NCBI GenBank assembly: GCA_038087015.1
Contig: JASBNA010000014.1
Location: 806,001-870,000 of the forward strand
Source: Cerrena zonata
Taxonomy: Eukaryota > Basidiomycota > Agaricomycetes > Polyporales > Cerrenaceae
Length of the DNA stretch: 64,000 nt
Direction of reading: 5' to 3'
The notes under the pieces are model-generated. The model searched no databases. It was not told where the DNA came from and saw only the letters and a program-made list of their open reading frames with translations. Both the position numbers and the translations under genes were made by a program. Within the stretch, counting starts at the first letter, position 1; each line of letters begins with the position of its first letter. Of the stretch, positions 1 to 10,608 are shown piece by piece.

Positions 1-370
1 ATCTCATCCATCGAAGTATTCGGTGGATTCACGTGTGCATTCTTCACGTAAGGGGATTCAGTCGCATCATGAATATCCCCTCATATTTTGGAATTCCAGT
101 GACCCAGGTTGCCAAGGGTCTATGCTTACCATGCAAAGCGGAACCTATATTGCCAACTTACAAGGAACTGCATGGCAAGATAGTATCTCTTCTGCATCTT
201 GTGACCGTACGTTTCATGCATGTATCATCCGAGATTCATGTCTGATTTCAACACGACCCTACACAGCCGCTTAAACTGTACCTATTGAAGGATGATTAGG
301 AATTGTCGCCCCGTCCTATGGCACGTTCTTATCTGTCTTGAGGGACTCAATGCGGAAAACCTTAATCTAA
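1..370 (+). CDS. small secreted-type Cys-containing protein, 3' part only
   Basis: The gene is cut by the left edge. Exons read as 1-47, 100-206 and 300-370, joined by GT..AG introns of 52 and 93 bp. The reading frame is kept only when the introns are removed. The middle part reads TCAFFTDPGCQG, then a stretch ending in ANLQGTAWQDSISSASCD. Regularly spaced cysteines and this Gly/Ser/Trp pattern resemble small extracellular fungal proteins that end in a short Cys/Trp module, but no family is recognised with certainty. The last exon is the least sure part and ends at a TAA at 368-370. The signal peptide, if any, would lie outside the window. Function unknown. Confidence 0.45.
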
Positions 371-632
371 ACAAAGCATCGAGTTGAAGGGACGTACTTA
401 GCAGCCCTTGATCTCCGATAATACATACACACCGATTTCTGATCACATCTGTCAAGTGCCTATGCGCACATCCGGAACGAATGGTCCTTAAAAACAGGAT
501 TAAATTTGAAAATATACGGTCCCTGATAAAACGAGGGGAAGCCCGACGTCTTCATGTTCTGAAAATTATACATGACTAAGCTTGAGATAAACCGGAGTTG
601 GGTTGGTTTGACACGTACGAAAGTCATGACGT
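371..632. other. short intergenic stretch downstream of TRM82
   Basis: These 262 bp lie between the left-edge gene and the TRM82 stop codon. The two genes are convergent, so this holds both 3' ends. No coding signal was seen. Confidence 0.5.
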
Positions 633-2819
633 CTAAGCATCCTCATTCTTCATCGAAACATCCTCGTCTGCTTTTTTCTTCTTGGTCTCCCTCTCCTCAC
701 TCGTGTCCTCTCCTTCCGCTTTCTCTCCTTCGGGTGTCTGCGACGTTCCTTCCCTCTTTGAAATCTTTGCTAACAGTGCCTTTTTGTTTTTCAATCGTCC
801 CAGTTCACGTTGTGTCAGCCGCTTCTCAGGATCGTCTTCTGGGGGAGCAGATGGCAGTTCTTCACGTATCATCGGATCATGTTCGGGGTCTACCTGTTTA
901 GGCATAGATGCGAGATGGGCGTATAGGTCTAGCGCTTTCAGGTCACCCTCTGTAACAGCAATAAGGGCGTTGGAGTTGAGAGCTACTAGTAAAGGAGGCT
1001 TGGCTTCGTCAAGCGAGAGCTGCATATCGACATCAGCGAAAGGTAAAAGGAAAGAACTAAATAGTAAGGCGTACCCTCCCATTTTTCCATGAGACTAATT
1101 TTACGGCGCAGGTTTGGGTTGGGCTCTCTGTTTCTATAGTTGATTGAACCTGGAAATTGAAATCGAGTAGGACGTAAAGTTTGTTGCCTTCTGCGACGAC
1201 AAAGTCGATGACGGGCTTATCGAATTCCAACACGTATACTTCATTCGAAGCAAATGCCAACTTCGGGTTGGCAGGGAATGCAGTATAGAACAACGCCGAT
1301 GCTCTAGTATAAAGTGGCGTCAACTTGGAAGCCAATAGCGTAACGAAAGGAACTTACCCAACTGCGCTGAAGACAATAAATCGACCATCATCATTCAAGT
1401 CCACAGTCTCGATCTTATGCAGAACGAAGACAGGTTCGTCCGGAGTTTGTGATGGACCTGCCTGTTTCTCCTCCCCCTCCACCTTGGGTTCGCCGGAGAC
1501 TTCTTCCATAATGACATCACGCTTGACGTTCGCGGATTCGTTCTTCGAATCTTGTTCAGCTTGAGGTGTTTCGCTGGGAGCCTTTCCTTTTCCTTTACCC
1601 TTCCTCCCTTTCCCTCGTCTTCGTCCTGGGGCTTCATCCCCTGCGTCGGCATGATCGTACCATCCCCTGTGACCGGGAGGAGCTTTCGCTTTTATATAAG
1701 GCTCTACAACCGAGAGCACGGGAATGTCTCCCAAGTGTCTGCCCGAAAGCCAGTCCCATAATTTGAGTTCAGGATCTCCACCTCCCGAAATCAGGATTGA
1801 AGGTTCAAATCGAGGAACAGTGATAGCTGAGACAAACCTAAGACATGACTGTGAGTATGAGAGATATTAGCGAGTGAATGGGAAAGTATAGACTTTTTGT
1901 GGCCTAGGCAGTATCTTTCGATGACATGTCCTTGAGGATTCCAGCTGATACGAATGTGCTCATCTCTGTCGGCAGAGATGATAAACTTTTCATCTTCCGT
2001 CAGCACAAACGAGGTGAGGAGTGAGGTATGTCCTAGGACTAATGTCCCGTTTGAAGGATTTTCGTGTGAGGTCAATGAGCCCCGTTTTGAGGTACCAGCC
2101 GGCGGTGCTTGAGAGGATGAAGGTGTGGAGTTGTCAGGTGTTAGCGGATAGCTGTAAGTCAAATTCGAAGGGTGATCAAAATACTGAACAAACTTAGACT
2201 ACTATCGTTGCCAACCTAAATATATCACCGAACTTGTCAGAGACTAGAATTGTTTGGGAGTCTTGAACCAAGCGAATGTCGGTGGGTTTCTTGGGCAATT
2301 CTCTTTTTTATACATTAGCTATATCAAATCTAGGTAGGTGTCGAGAACATTTACCTTTCGCTGAGCAGCTTCAAGCCATCTATCTGCCATACTTTCAGTT
2401 TTTTATCTTCCCCGGAGGTCACAAGGGTTGAAAAGGTATTGTCAACGGTAAAACATCTGATTGGACCTGACTTCAGGATTGAGTCCTTCTGGGATTGTTC
2501 CTGTTCAGATGTAGAATGGACTATATTCCCAGTCCTGCGCCGTTCAGTGCATATTATGCTTTGAGAAAAAAATGACGCACTTCGAGTCGATTACTTGTAT
2601 ATGAGGGCCTGAGATTGCAATGGTTCGCGTCTGCCCTATGTATAGACCTGTATGTGGAAGATTGAACATATTTTCTCAGAGTCCTCTTACCTTCCCCAGC
2701 TTTCGACACTAAATTTCTTGCGAGAGGGGATGGCGGGTTAAGGAAAGACTGGGACTTGTTAATCTCAGATCTGCGAAGCGATCATTACGTAATATATCTG
2801 TAATGGCTCAAACGTCCAT
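633..2819 (-). CDS. TRM82: tRNA (guanine-N7)-methyltransferase non-catalytic subunit, WD40
   Basis: This WD40 protein is the non-catalytic partner of Trm8, which makes m7G46 in tRNAs. The diagnostic stretch GHTSLLTSFVLTEDEKFIIS followed by ADRDEHIRIS and ERYCLGHKK (2162-1880 region) is typical of Trm82/WDR4. An earlier WD unit ends VTSGEDKKLKVW. The protein is split by several short introns. A Lys/Arg-rich insert (GRRRGKGRKGKGKGKA) sits in the second half and the C-terminus is acidic and lysine-rich, ending at a TAG at 633-635. The start at 2819 is inferred: ATG GAC joins across a 51-bp intron to INKSQSFLNPPSP. The divergent neighbour starts at 2868. Expected location is nucleus and cytoplasm. 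Family assignment is firm, start moderate. Confidence 0.88.
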
Positions 2820-2867
2820 CTCACTGGCCAGGTAACGTCTTACCACCACGTTCAATATTGAGAAAGG
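2820..2867. promoter_or_regulatory. 48-bp shared divergent promoter/5' UTR
   Basis: Only 48 bp separate the ATG of TRM82 (minus strand) from the ATG of the TMEM97-like gene (plus strand). The two transcripts must start close together or overlap at their 5' ends. No TATA box is visible. The interval depends on the inferred TRM82 first exon. Confidence 0.45.
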
Positions 2868-3615
2868 ATGGCTCCAAGACCTCTTTTGACCCGTCCTTTG
2901 GACTTGCTGTATTTTGTCTTCTTCGTCGTAAGTTTCTCTCGGAGATGTGTTGATGAGACGGAAGTGACCACTAACCAGACGCGAGCAGATACACATCCCT
3001 AACACCCTTTTGGTTGATTTACAAGCACTATATCCGTCACATATTCTTCCTACATTTATTGCGAACCTCCCAAAATTATACGTCAATATGTCCTCAGACC
3101 CACTTATCGGTGGCGCTATGGGCTACTTTGGTATACCTCAGAACTATGTATGGTTCAAGTCATTTCTATTCCTCGAGATGTAAGCTGTAATCCTTCAATT
3201 TCCCATCTATTCGCAATATTAAGGCCGTCGTCTTAGGTTCTTTCAACTCCCTGTCTTCTTCCTCGGCGTTCGGGGCCTGTGGAAAGGTAGTAGTAATCAG
3301 GCAGCACTTTATTTCAGCCTACTAAAAGCCTTATTAGACTGCCGCTCGATATATGTACTTCTGTTGGTGTACGGAGCCTCGACGACTACAACGCTCTTCC
3401 CTTGTCTTGCTGTTCTTCTTAACACACCTATAACTTCCTCTGAGACGATCGCTGCCAAAGCTATCTCTATCACATCCGAACAACGTACACTTCTGCTCTC
3501 CAGTTATATCCCCTTCTTACTCATACCACTCACATTGACTATCGACATGGCTTTCCGAATTCTTCGCCTCACACAAGCAGGAGTTGCTGCTGAAGCGCGA
3601 ACCAAAAACCGTTGA
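2868..3615 (+). CDS. TMEM97/EMA19-like EXPERA-domain membrane protein
   Basis: A four-helix ER membrane protein of the EXPERA family (human TMEM97/sigma-2 receptor; yeast Ema19, linked to mitochondrial protein targeting). Exons are 2868-2927, 2989-3179, 3237-3286 and 3338-3615. The first exons give RPLDLLYFVFFV and IHIPNTLLVDLQALYP, the standard start of this family, followed by YFGIPQNYVWFKSFLFLEMF and a later LLLVYGASTTTT helix. The 51-bp intron at 3287-3337 is in frame, so it could be read as coding. I treat it as an intron because it has GT..AG ends and its removal restores the usual spacing, giving about 192 residues. The C-terminus is KNR, short and basic. It shares a promoter with TRM82. 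Confidence 0.88.
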
Positions 3616-4516
3616 CCAAGAGCATGTTGCTTTGGATACGCACAATATATCCGTCTACTATTCTCATATTTGTCATGGTACAGACCAGTATATAATATGC
3701 AAGACCTCGATTGAATGCTATCAGTTCGGACAGCTTCAGCGATTATCGGTGCTCCACTTTGAGTGTCATGTATTCCCCGGATCGCCGCCTTCTTCGAGGT
3801 ACGGTCCATCCTTTGACCATAAGGCACACGTTCCTGTCACTGATAGGTTCTATCATTTTTAAAGACGTCACATTCAAGGTAGTCCATTTCGCTAGAGATA
3901 GCGCATCCACGTCGGATATTCGGCGGATTCATCTGAATAGTGCGTGACTATCATCCGTCGGTTGATGAACACCGGCAAGGGCGTGGCATTCAATCCTTCT
4001 CGAGGTAGTTGGGTAGCATCCAACTCATGTGCGACAATGTGTTCAGAGTCCATGCACTACCCGGTGTTGCCTTCTAAAGTCTTTGAAATACATGCACTGA
4101 CCCCACCTAGTTAGTGGAGCAGGCTCTGATGAGCGAGCAACCTATTTTCCTTTTTCCTGGCAGCTCGGCGATTTTGCCTCGGTTGTTGGCTTGGCATTTG
4201 CCTTTTCTGATGCTCGAAGTCTAGAATCACGTACTCCGGGGTTTCGTGAAGTCATAGTAGTCTTCTCGGATTAACTACGGCTACCGTTAAGGCAGGTCTT
4301 GTGGTTCATTGAGGTTCATTCTCCTGTATGATGGGCATGGATAGGCACGCATTCGCATCAATGGCCTATTCACCCACACCCACGTCGACTAGATTGAATA
4401 ACGCTCTCCCCGTGGGGGAGCGGAGAAACGAACATCTTGCATTGGCAAAGCTAGACACAATCGCGATGTCACATTTCTACTCTAGTCGCGATAATATTCC
4501 GGAATCCTCTGGGGAC
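3616..4516. other. intergenic, no gene seen
   Basis: About 0.9 kb between the TMEM97-like gene and the LPMO promoter. Only short unsupported frames occur and no repeat or RNA gene was recognised. Confidence 0.4.
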
Positions 4517-4522
4517 TATATA
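4517..4522 (+). promoter_or_regulatory. TATA box of the AA9 gene
   Basis: TATATA at 4517-4522 lies 71 bp upstream of the LPMO start codon, a normal core-promoter distance for a strongly expressed fungal secreted enzyme. Confidence 0.5.
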
Positions 4523-4587
4523 GGCTTGCTAAGCTAGTATACGATGGGTCCCCTCAAGCTCCACAGAGTTCAGTACACGCTCGAAGA

Positions 4588-6197
4588 ATGTTCTTGTCAA
4601 CTTTATTCGTTGCCCTTTTGGGCGCCGCATCCGCCAGTGCCCATGCCACATTCCAGGAACTATGGGTTAACGGTGGTATGTGTCCACTCGCTTGTGTACA
4701 ACTTCCTGTGCCTTATCATCTTCGATAGTCGATAAGGTTGGTACTTGTGTGCGAACGCCTGCCAGTAACAGTCCAGTAACTAGGTTCGTACCTGATATTC
4801 TATCTGGTGTAACTTTTACTGATGTACGTTCTGATTAGTGTAACTACCCCGGTATGTTCGTTAAACATGCAGTTTTGACACCCGCTCATATTATAACTCG
4901 ACACTAAGGATCTGGCTTGCAATGTTGGTGGAACGACACCTGCCGCTACTACGTACGTTTTCATCGTAAGGTCCAACACGTCAATTACTAATATCTCTTC
5001 TCAGTTGTTCCGTCCCTGGTAGGATACTATCTAACATATCTATGAGCCATATCCCTAACGTCGACTTCAGCTGGCGGTACAGTAACAGTTGAGATGCACC
5101 AACAACCAGGAGACCGTACTTGCGCCACAGAAGCCATCGGTGGAAACCATGATGGTATGCGTAGAATGCCAACTTTCCTTTCAGTTTTACTAATGAGGAT
5201 CTATAGGACCCGTCATTATCTACATGTTAGCTTCCGGCTCGACATTACATTGGTCAGAATTATGACTGACCTTCTCTTAGGGCTAAGGTTGACAACGCTG
5301 CAACTGCCGTCGGTGCTCAAGCCAACTGGTTCAAAGTTGCTCAGACTGGTCTCGTCTCTACCGACTACTGGGCAACTGATGTTCTCAATGCTAACTGTGG
5401 AAAGTACGATGTAAAGATCCCGGCTGATATCGCACCTGGGTAAGGGTTTTCTGTTTCCCTTGAGACTTATATAGCACTCATGATCGCTTCTAGGCAATAT
5501 CTCCTCCGTGCTGAAGTTATTGGTAAGCAAATATTATACTCGTACAACTAAATGATATCCTGACAGTCTGATAGCCCTCCATGTTGCTGGAAGCGTTGGT
5601 GGTGCTCAGGTATGTTGCATTTCAGCTCCAATTACAAGAAAACACTAAACATCACTCATAGTTCTATATGTCTTGCTTCCAACTCGACGTTACCGGTGGT
5701 GGAAGTGCCAGCCCAGCAACCGTCAAGCTCCCAGGCGCATACAGTGCCACCGACCCAGGGTAAGTTTCCGTTTCCGATATCGCCCAATGACGCTCTCATA
5801 TCGCACACAGCATTCTGTTCAACCTCTACGGCTCCTACACGAGCTACACGATTCCAGGACCTGCCGTCTACGGTGGTGGAGCTGCTCCTGCACCGCCATC
5901 AAACCCCGGCACCACCGCTGCCCCGCCCCCCACTACTGCAGCACCACCGCCACCACCCGCAACGTCGACTGCTGCTGCAGGTACCGTCCAGAAATACCAA
6001 CAGGTAAGTCATCTGAATTGTGGTACGTACTAGCCTTTGACATCGTTTCTACAGTGTGGTGGTGCTGGATGGACTGGCGCAACTGTCTGCGTAGCAGGTT
6101 CCACTTGCACAAAACTCAACGATGTAAGTTAATGTTAACTCTCTGTATAACAATACTGACTTCAAAATGTCTGCAGTACTACTCTCAATGTACCTGA
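4588..6197 (+). CDS. AA9 lytic polysaccharide monooxygenase with CBM1
   Basis: A secreted copper enzyme that cleaves crystalline cellulose oxidatively. The signal peptide MFLSTLFVALLGAASASA ends before HATFQELWVNG, so the mature N-terminus is the His1 of the copper histidine brace. The second brace histidine is in GGNHDGPVI, and the axial tyrosine motif is QFYMSCFQ. After the catalytic domain comes a Pro/Thr/Ala linker (PPPTTAAPPPPP region) and a CBM1 cellulose-binding module (CGGAGWTGATVC ... YYSQCT), ending at TGA 6195-6197. Thirteen introns split it into 14 exons, including exons of 13 nt (4839-4851), 14 nt (5005-5018) and 19 nt (5207-5225). All catalytic residues are present and the frame is intact. 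Length is about 305-310 residues. Confidence 0.95.
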
Positions 6198-6699
6198 GGG
6201 CGTACATTCTAGATCTCATATCTAGCTTGTGGTAGTATAGTTAGCTACCTTATGTCATCTCGAGGTCAAATTTAAATTTCCCACATTTCCTCATGAGAAG
6301 TAGCTTGATTTAACTACGGGAAGATGTTCCTGGATCATGAAAGAGCATGACATCTCTATCGTACAGAAGGTGAGTATGTTATGAGTCATTGAAACTGAAC
6401 AGCCAGATATCTTCTTCATCCTACATGGAACCTATTACGCGACGCAAGGTCTCATTTGAACGACTCATTACAAACGGTCACTCGATGGTAATACTAGAAG
6501 ACGACAACCACTGGTGCGTCATGATTCAAATTAAAGCAGGATTATGTACTCTAGAGAAAATACCGGGAGATACTATAGACATTATTAAAATACCATCGAC
6601 TTCATCTAGAACTACCAAGTTTTAAAAAGACACACCGGAGGTTGCCAAGAAGAATGAACACACCTGGCATGAATTTTAGACCTCTATCTCGCCACAATC
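6198..6699. other. convergent intergenic region
   Basis: About 500 bp between the LPMO and terpene synthase stop codons. A 78-codon open frame at 6389-6625 has no recognisable domain, no splice support and sits where two 3' UTRs are expected. I do not call it a gene. Confidence 0.45.
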
Positions 6700-7809
6700 T
6701 CACTTCATCGCAGGCGTCAGTTCAATAGTGCGGTGGTTCTTGACAGCTTCGCCGTCTTGACCGAAGTAGCGTTTGGAAACAAAACTCCAGTGCAATGAGC
6801 CGACGATCCAGTCTTGGAGACCCTGAGCGTAACGCTTGACCTCGAAGTCGACTTCAGGGCCCCATGAAGGCAATTCCTTGCGAGCCTCATCGAACCGAGC
6901 GATGCAGTTATTGCACAGGTCACCTGCATAGTCGATAGCGCTCTGTAAGTCAAGTTTCTTGTCCTCTATGATGACGGCGACGATGTTGTGAGTGTCCTCG
7001 ATCAGTTGCTCCTTGTCGTATGAGAAAATGTCCTATTATTATAGGTTAGTAAGACATAAATGTACTACAAAATGGAAAGCACCTACGTTAGACCATGAAA
7101 CAAGATCGTTGGTCGCGTCCTCCATCTCACGGATAAGAGGATGCTCGGACACCTCATCAGGAAGATCGATCCCATTCGCGAACTCCATTAAAGCGAAGCA
7201 TGTTCGACACGCACTGGTATCCCGTCGCAAGGCGATGTACGACTCCAGATCTGGAGTACGCTCTTCTGTTCGATCAGCGGCTTGCCTTCCGACGGAATCC
7301 AGGTACAGGTCCGTCGTGTCAATGAAACGTTTGGCACAATGCGGACCGCTAGTCTGCAAGAATCGGCGGAAGAAGCTACCACAAAGAATGGCTGTCAGTC
7401 TCAAGTAATACCAGCGAGTAAGGGCAAACACATACTCTTTGATCAAGAGACCAGCAACCTTGTCTGTCTCGAACCCGTAGGGGTCTTTTAGACAACCCAA
7501 GACACAGTCTTTGAATGAGCCAGACTCGTCCTCATCGAACTCGTCTGTCCAATCGTCGACACAAAACAACCATGTCAAATAATCCGAAGAAGCCTGGAGG
7601 CGGAAGAGATCTGCATCACAGTAGCAGTAGGCAGTGAGAACGCCAGCCTTGACGTCAAGGAATCGTTTCAGACGGTCAGGAGTAAATGAAACACCCTTCA
7701 TTATCCATTCTTCGGATTGTTTGTTGACGGCATCGCATTCGGGATGAATACGTAGCTGGTAGGGGCAGTGAGCGACAAGGTCAGGGAAGACAAAGCGTTG
7801 TGGAGACAT
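6700..7809 (-). CDS. sesquiterpene synthase (class I, Cop-like)
   Basis: Cyclises farnesyl diphosphate to a sesquiterpene; cytosolic, Mg-dependent. Exon 1 (7436-7809) begins MSPQRFVFPDLVAHCPYQLR and carries the metal-binding aspartate motif in FCVDDWTDEFDED. The second metal motif NDLVSWSNDIFSYDKEQ matches the NSE consensus (N-D-x-x-S-x-x-x-E) and is rebuilt across the second intron. The first intron is 7376-7435. Near the C-terminus SKRYFG supplies the usual basic/tyrosine residues. The frame is complete to TGA 6700-6702, about 330 residues, the family size. An ATG 45 bp further upstream is in frame, but 7809 fits the family start better. The product cannot be predicted from sequence alone. 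No P450 or transporter adjoins it; neighbours are an LPMO and a GH16. Confidence 0.93.
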
Positions 7810-8761
7810 TTCACAAGAGGAAGCAAAGGGAAGAGGGAGTACAGAATTCTCCACGCAGAGGTTGAATATTTATGGCCTCTCAAAACCAGCTCCAAGGTCA
7901 TCAAGGAGTTAGAATTTAGCCTGGCGAAGGAAAGACGGGGTTTGACGGGAGAAACCAGCTTCACAATCGTCGGTAGGGGATGCCATAACAAGCTTAGAGC
8001 AGCTTCTCAAGTCCCCAAGCAAGCTTCAGATACGCTTCGTGTTGTATTTGATCTGACTAGCATAATGATGTCCAGGCCAAGGATAGCCCGTTGCCTCCGA
8101 AGCCTATAAGGAATAAAGGTTCCTATGGTTAGAGATCAAGACGGCCATTTCGCCAAACACGAGTCTACAATCTGGTCTTTAGGCGAGTTATGAGTGGAGT
8201 GTTATTCAATATTGAGGCGACGGAAAACTCACACCCGATCTGAGCAAAGCGGATCTCGGTCGCCTGAAAGGCTAAAAGAAGCGTCAGAAGTGGGTTTTCA
8301 GATTTGGGGGTTTGAAATCTTCTCGAGTCACAGAAGGTTTACCTGCGGTGAAAACGCACCGTCAAATAGACGAAACGTTTCGTCTATATTTGAGACACAA
8401 GACCACGAGCTGGCCATGTTGCCAGGTGCTATCGTTTTATCACGGGGCGTTGGATCCCACTTTTGCGACTATGATGCCTGAACGTTCCACTGGCTTTAGT
8501 ACGCTGTATTGGATTAGCCATGATTGGAAGCGTACCACTAGACTTGCTTCTTAACTGCATATACGAACTGTCATAATGAACGAAGGTCACCTTGAACCAT
8601 GACCAACTTCTCAAACTGTTCAAGACGGCGTCACGTCATCCGAGTCAAGTTGAACTTGATTAGGAAATGTTGAAAGCGGTAGGCGGCGCCCTAGCACTGG
8701 CAGCATCTCACCCTCAACGTCCATCTTGTCTGGTTTTCTTGTTTCTCGTCTCATTTCAACG
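7810..8761. other. divergent intergenic region, terpene synthase / GH16
   Basis: About 950 bp holding the promoters of two divergent genes. No TATA box of good quality was found. The only structure noticed is the palindrome at 8362-8393. Confidence 0.45.
8362..8393. repeat. near-perfect palindrome with 15-bp arms
   Basis: TCAAATAGACGAAAC is followed directly by GTTTCGTCTATATTTGA, its inverted copy with two extra bases. There is no spacer. It lies about 550 bp upstream of the terpene synthase start and 370 bp upstream of the GH16 start. Such dyads can be binding sites for dimeric regulators, but no function is shown here. Confidence 0.6.
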
Positions 8762-9729
8762 ATGTCTGGCCTCTACATTAAATCTCTACTAGTACTCTGT
8801 AGCCTAGCTCTGGTAGCACAGTGCCTACACGTCAGGTCGGACTCGAGCTGCGTGCCGTTTTCTAGCTCGCTTAATCCTTCTGATGTCTCTGGGAAAGATT
8901 TCTCTGGAAACTCACCGTTTGTCATTGTTAGCCCGCCCGGGTCTGCGGAATCTAGCGAGAATGGTCTTGAGCTCTTCTTAGACAAACCTAGCGGTACTAT
9001 TCAACATAAGGACAACACGAATAGCAAGGTCGCCGAGGGAGCTACTGTCAACTCTACCTTCACTATCATGTACGCCTGAATATAGCTGACACTCTGAAGG
9101 CTTCTTACCCTCTCTTCTTGACTAGGCACGGCAAGGTGACCCTTGAATTGGCTGGGCCTGCGGTGGCCGGCGTTGTAACCGCGGCCATCATGATAGGTCG
9201 GTAAAACCCTATAATCATACTTCTTGATCTTATTAAATCCGTGCAGCCGAGCAGCATGATGAAATTGACGTCGAATTGGCTGGCGGGGATCCCTCTCATT
9301 GGCAAACGAACGTTTTCACGCAGAGCCCAGAGGACGAAGAACCACTCTACGGCATCTTTGGGCAAATAGAAGACTACTCTCGCGAATCCTCTGTGGACGA
9401 ATTTCACAAGTATACTATTGACTGGAATAAGGACCGTATCATCTGGAGTGTTGACGGACGTCCTTGTGCGGACACTGCATCGCGGTAAGCATTTAATCAC
9501 GGATCACTGGCTCTTTATTAACGCAGGAAATTCTGCTTGAACAGAGGATACACGACATGAAGGCACCCTTCACTACCCTTCACATCCTGCACGTATCCAG
9601 CTTGGCATCTGGGATGCAAGTTACCCTGCTGGAACATCGGAATGGGCAAGAGGACCTATTGACTGGAATCGAGCACCTCGCCGGATGTCTGCACGCTTCA
9701 AAAGTGTCACTGTCGAATGCCCGTACTGA
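8762..9729 (+). CDS. GH16 Crh-like transglycosylase, one-base frameshift
   Basis: A secreted GH16 of the Crh type, which cross-links chitin to beta-glucan in the cell wall. A signal peptide (MSGLYIKSLLVLCSLALVAQ) is followed by a family-typical region. The catalytic motif reads HDEIDVELAGGD (E-x-D-x-E) and is followed by WQTNVF. Late motifs are RIQLGIWDASYPAGTSEWA and GPIDW, ending VECPY at TGA 9727-9729. Introns lie near 9071-9125, 9200-9245 and from 9484. At about 9464-9465 (CGTCCTTGTGCGG) one extra T separates WSVDGRP from the expected VRTLHR, which is in another frame. No intron can explain this. It may be a recent pseudogene or a sequence error; no other lesion was seen. A second upstream ATG at 8726 is possible. 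Confidence 0.82.
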
Positions 9730-10608
9730 GATCTATAGGCGGTCATGAAATGATTTCTCTATCTTACATTGCTATCCTACGACCACAACGCTTTGTACAT
9801 CTTGACACAATACTAAATTCACATTTAATTATCACGGATGGTACGGTCCGAGAAGCCATTGCCTTATTTAGAATTCTTTTAATGGTCCTCGGCGTGGCTG
9901 AATATTGGGTGCAGTACATGTATCCTGATCAACCACGACTAGCATTAGGATCGCAATTACTTATCTCAGTGCGCCATATTACTCCTTCCCATCATTGTCG
10001 CGGCAAACATGTTTCAATCATGTTACTCATTCTCCATCTCCGACTGAAGAGAAATAGTTCAAGTAAAATTACTTATAGTTTGCTAGAAGCATATGCACTA
10101 ACCATCTAACTCTATATCTCTCCCGCTCATTAGATGACCGGCTTCCGATCAGCTCTCCCTATACGTACCAAGTGAAGATTTATTATGTACTCAAGTGCCA
10201 TGGTCTGGTGCCATAGTCTTTAAGAGGAGATGCTCCATATTTGATAGTTCTTTTCGTCAAGATCTACAGCATATCACTAGTACTGTCTCAGAGTGTTTAT
10301 TCTTTTTCTTATAGTAACAAAACCTAGCGTTAACTCGAGGTGAAGCTTAAGTATTATATTCATGTAATCACCTCATGACGGAGTTAGATTACTATATGAG
10401 GTCCAAGGTAGGGTTCGATGCCCACAGTCGACGATCATGTACGAAAGGACCTCCCCGTAAAACATGGTCCTACGCTCTCTTTTACTTTCTTTTCATTTAA
10501 TACTTATGTACTTAGTATGATTATCACATATCATAATAAGATTGGCGCTTACGTCTTCGCCCCTTACCCGACTTTGTCTCTTACTTTCACGCTAGCCCAA
10601 CTCTCAGG
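9730..10608. other. intergenic, no gene seen
   Basis: About 0.9 kb of AT-rich DNA between GH16 and BUD6. Open frames here are short and carry no recognisable motif. Confidence 0.4.

Noticed and set aside
6389..6625. 78-codon open frame between LPMO and terpene synthase
   Set aside because: No domain, no splice logic, and located in a convergent 3' region.
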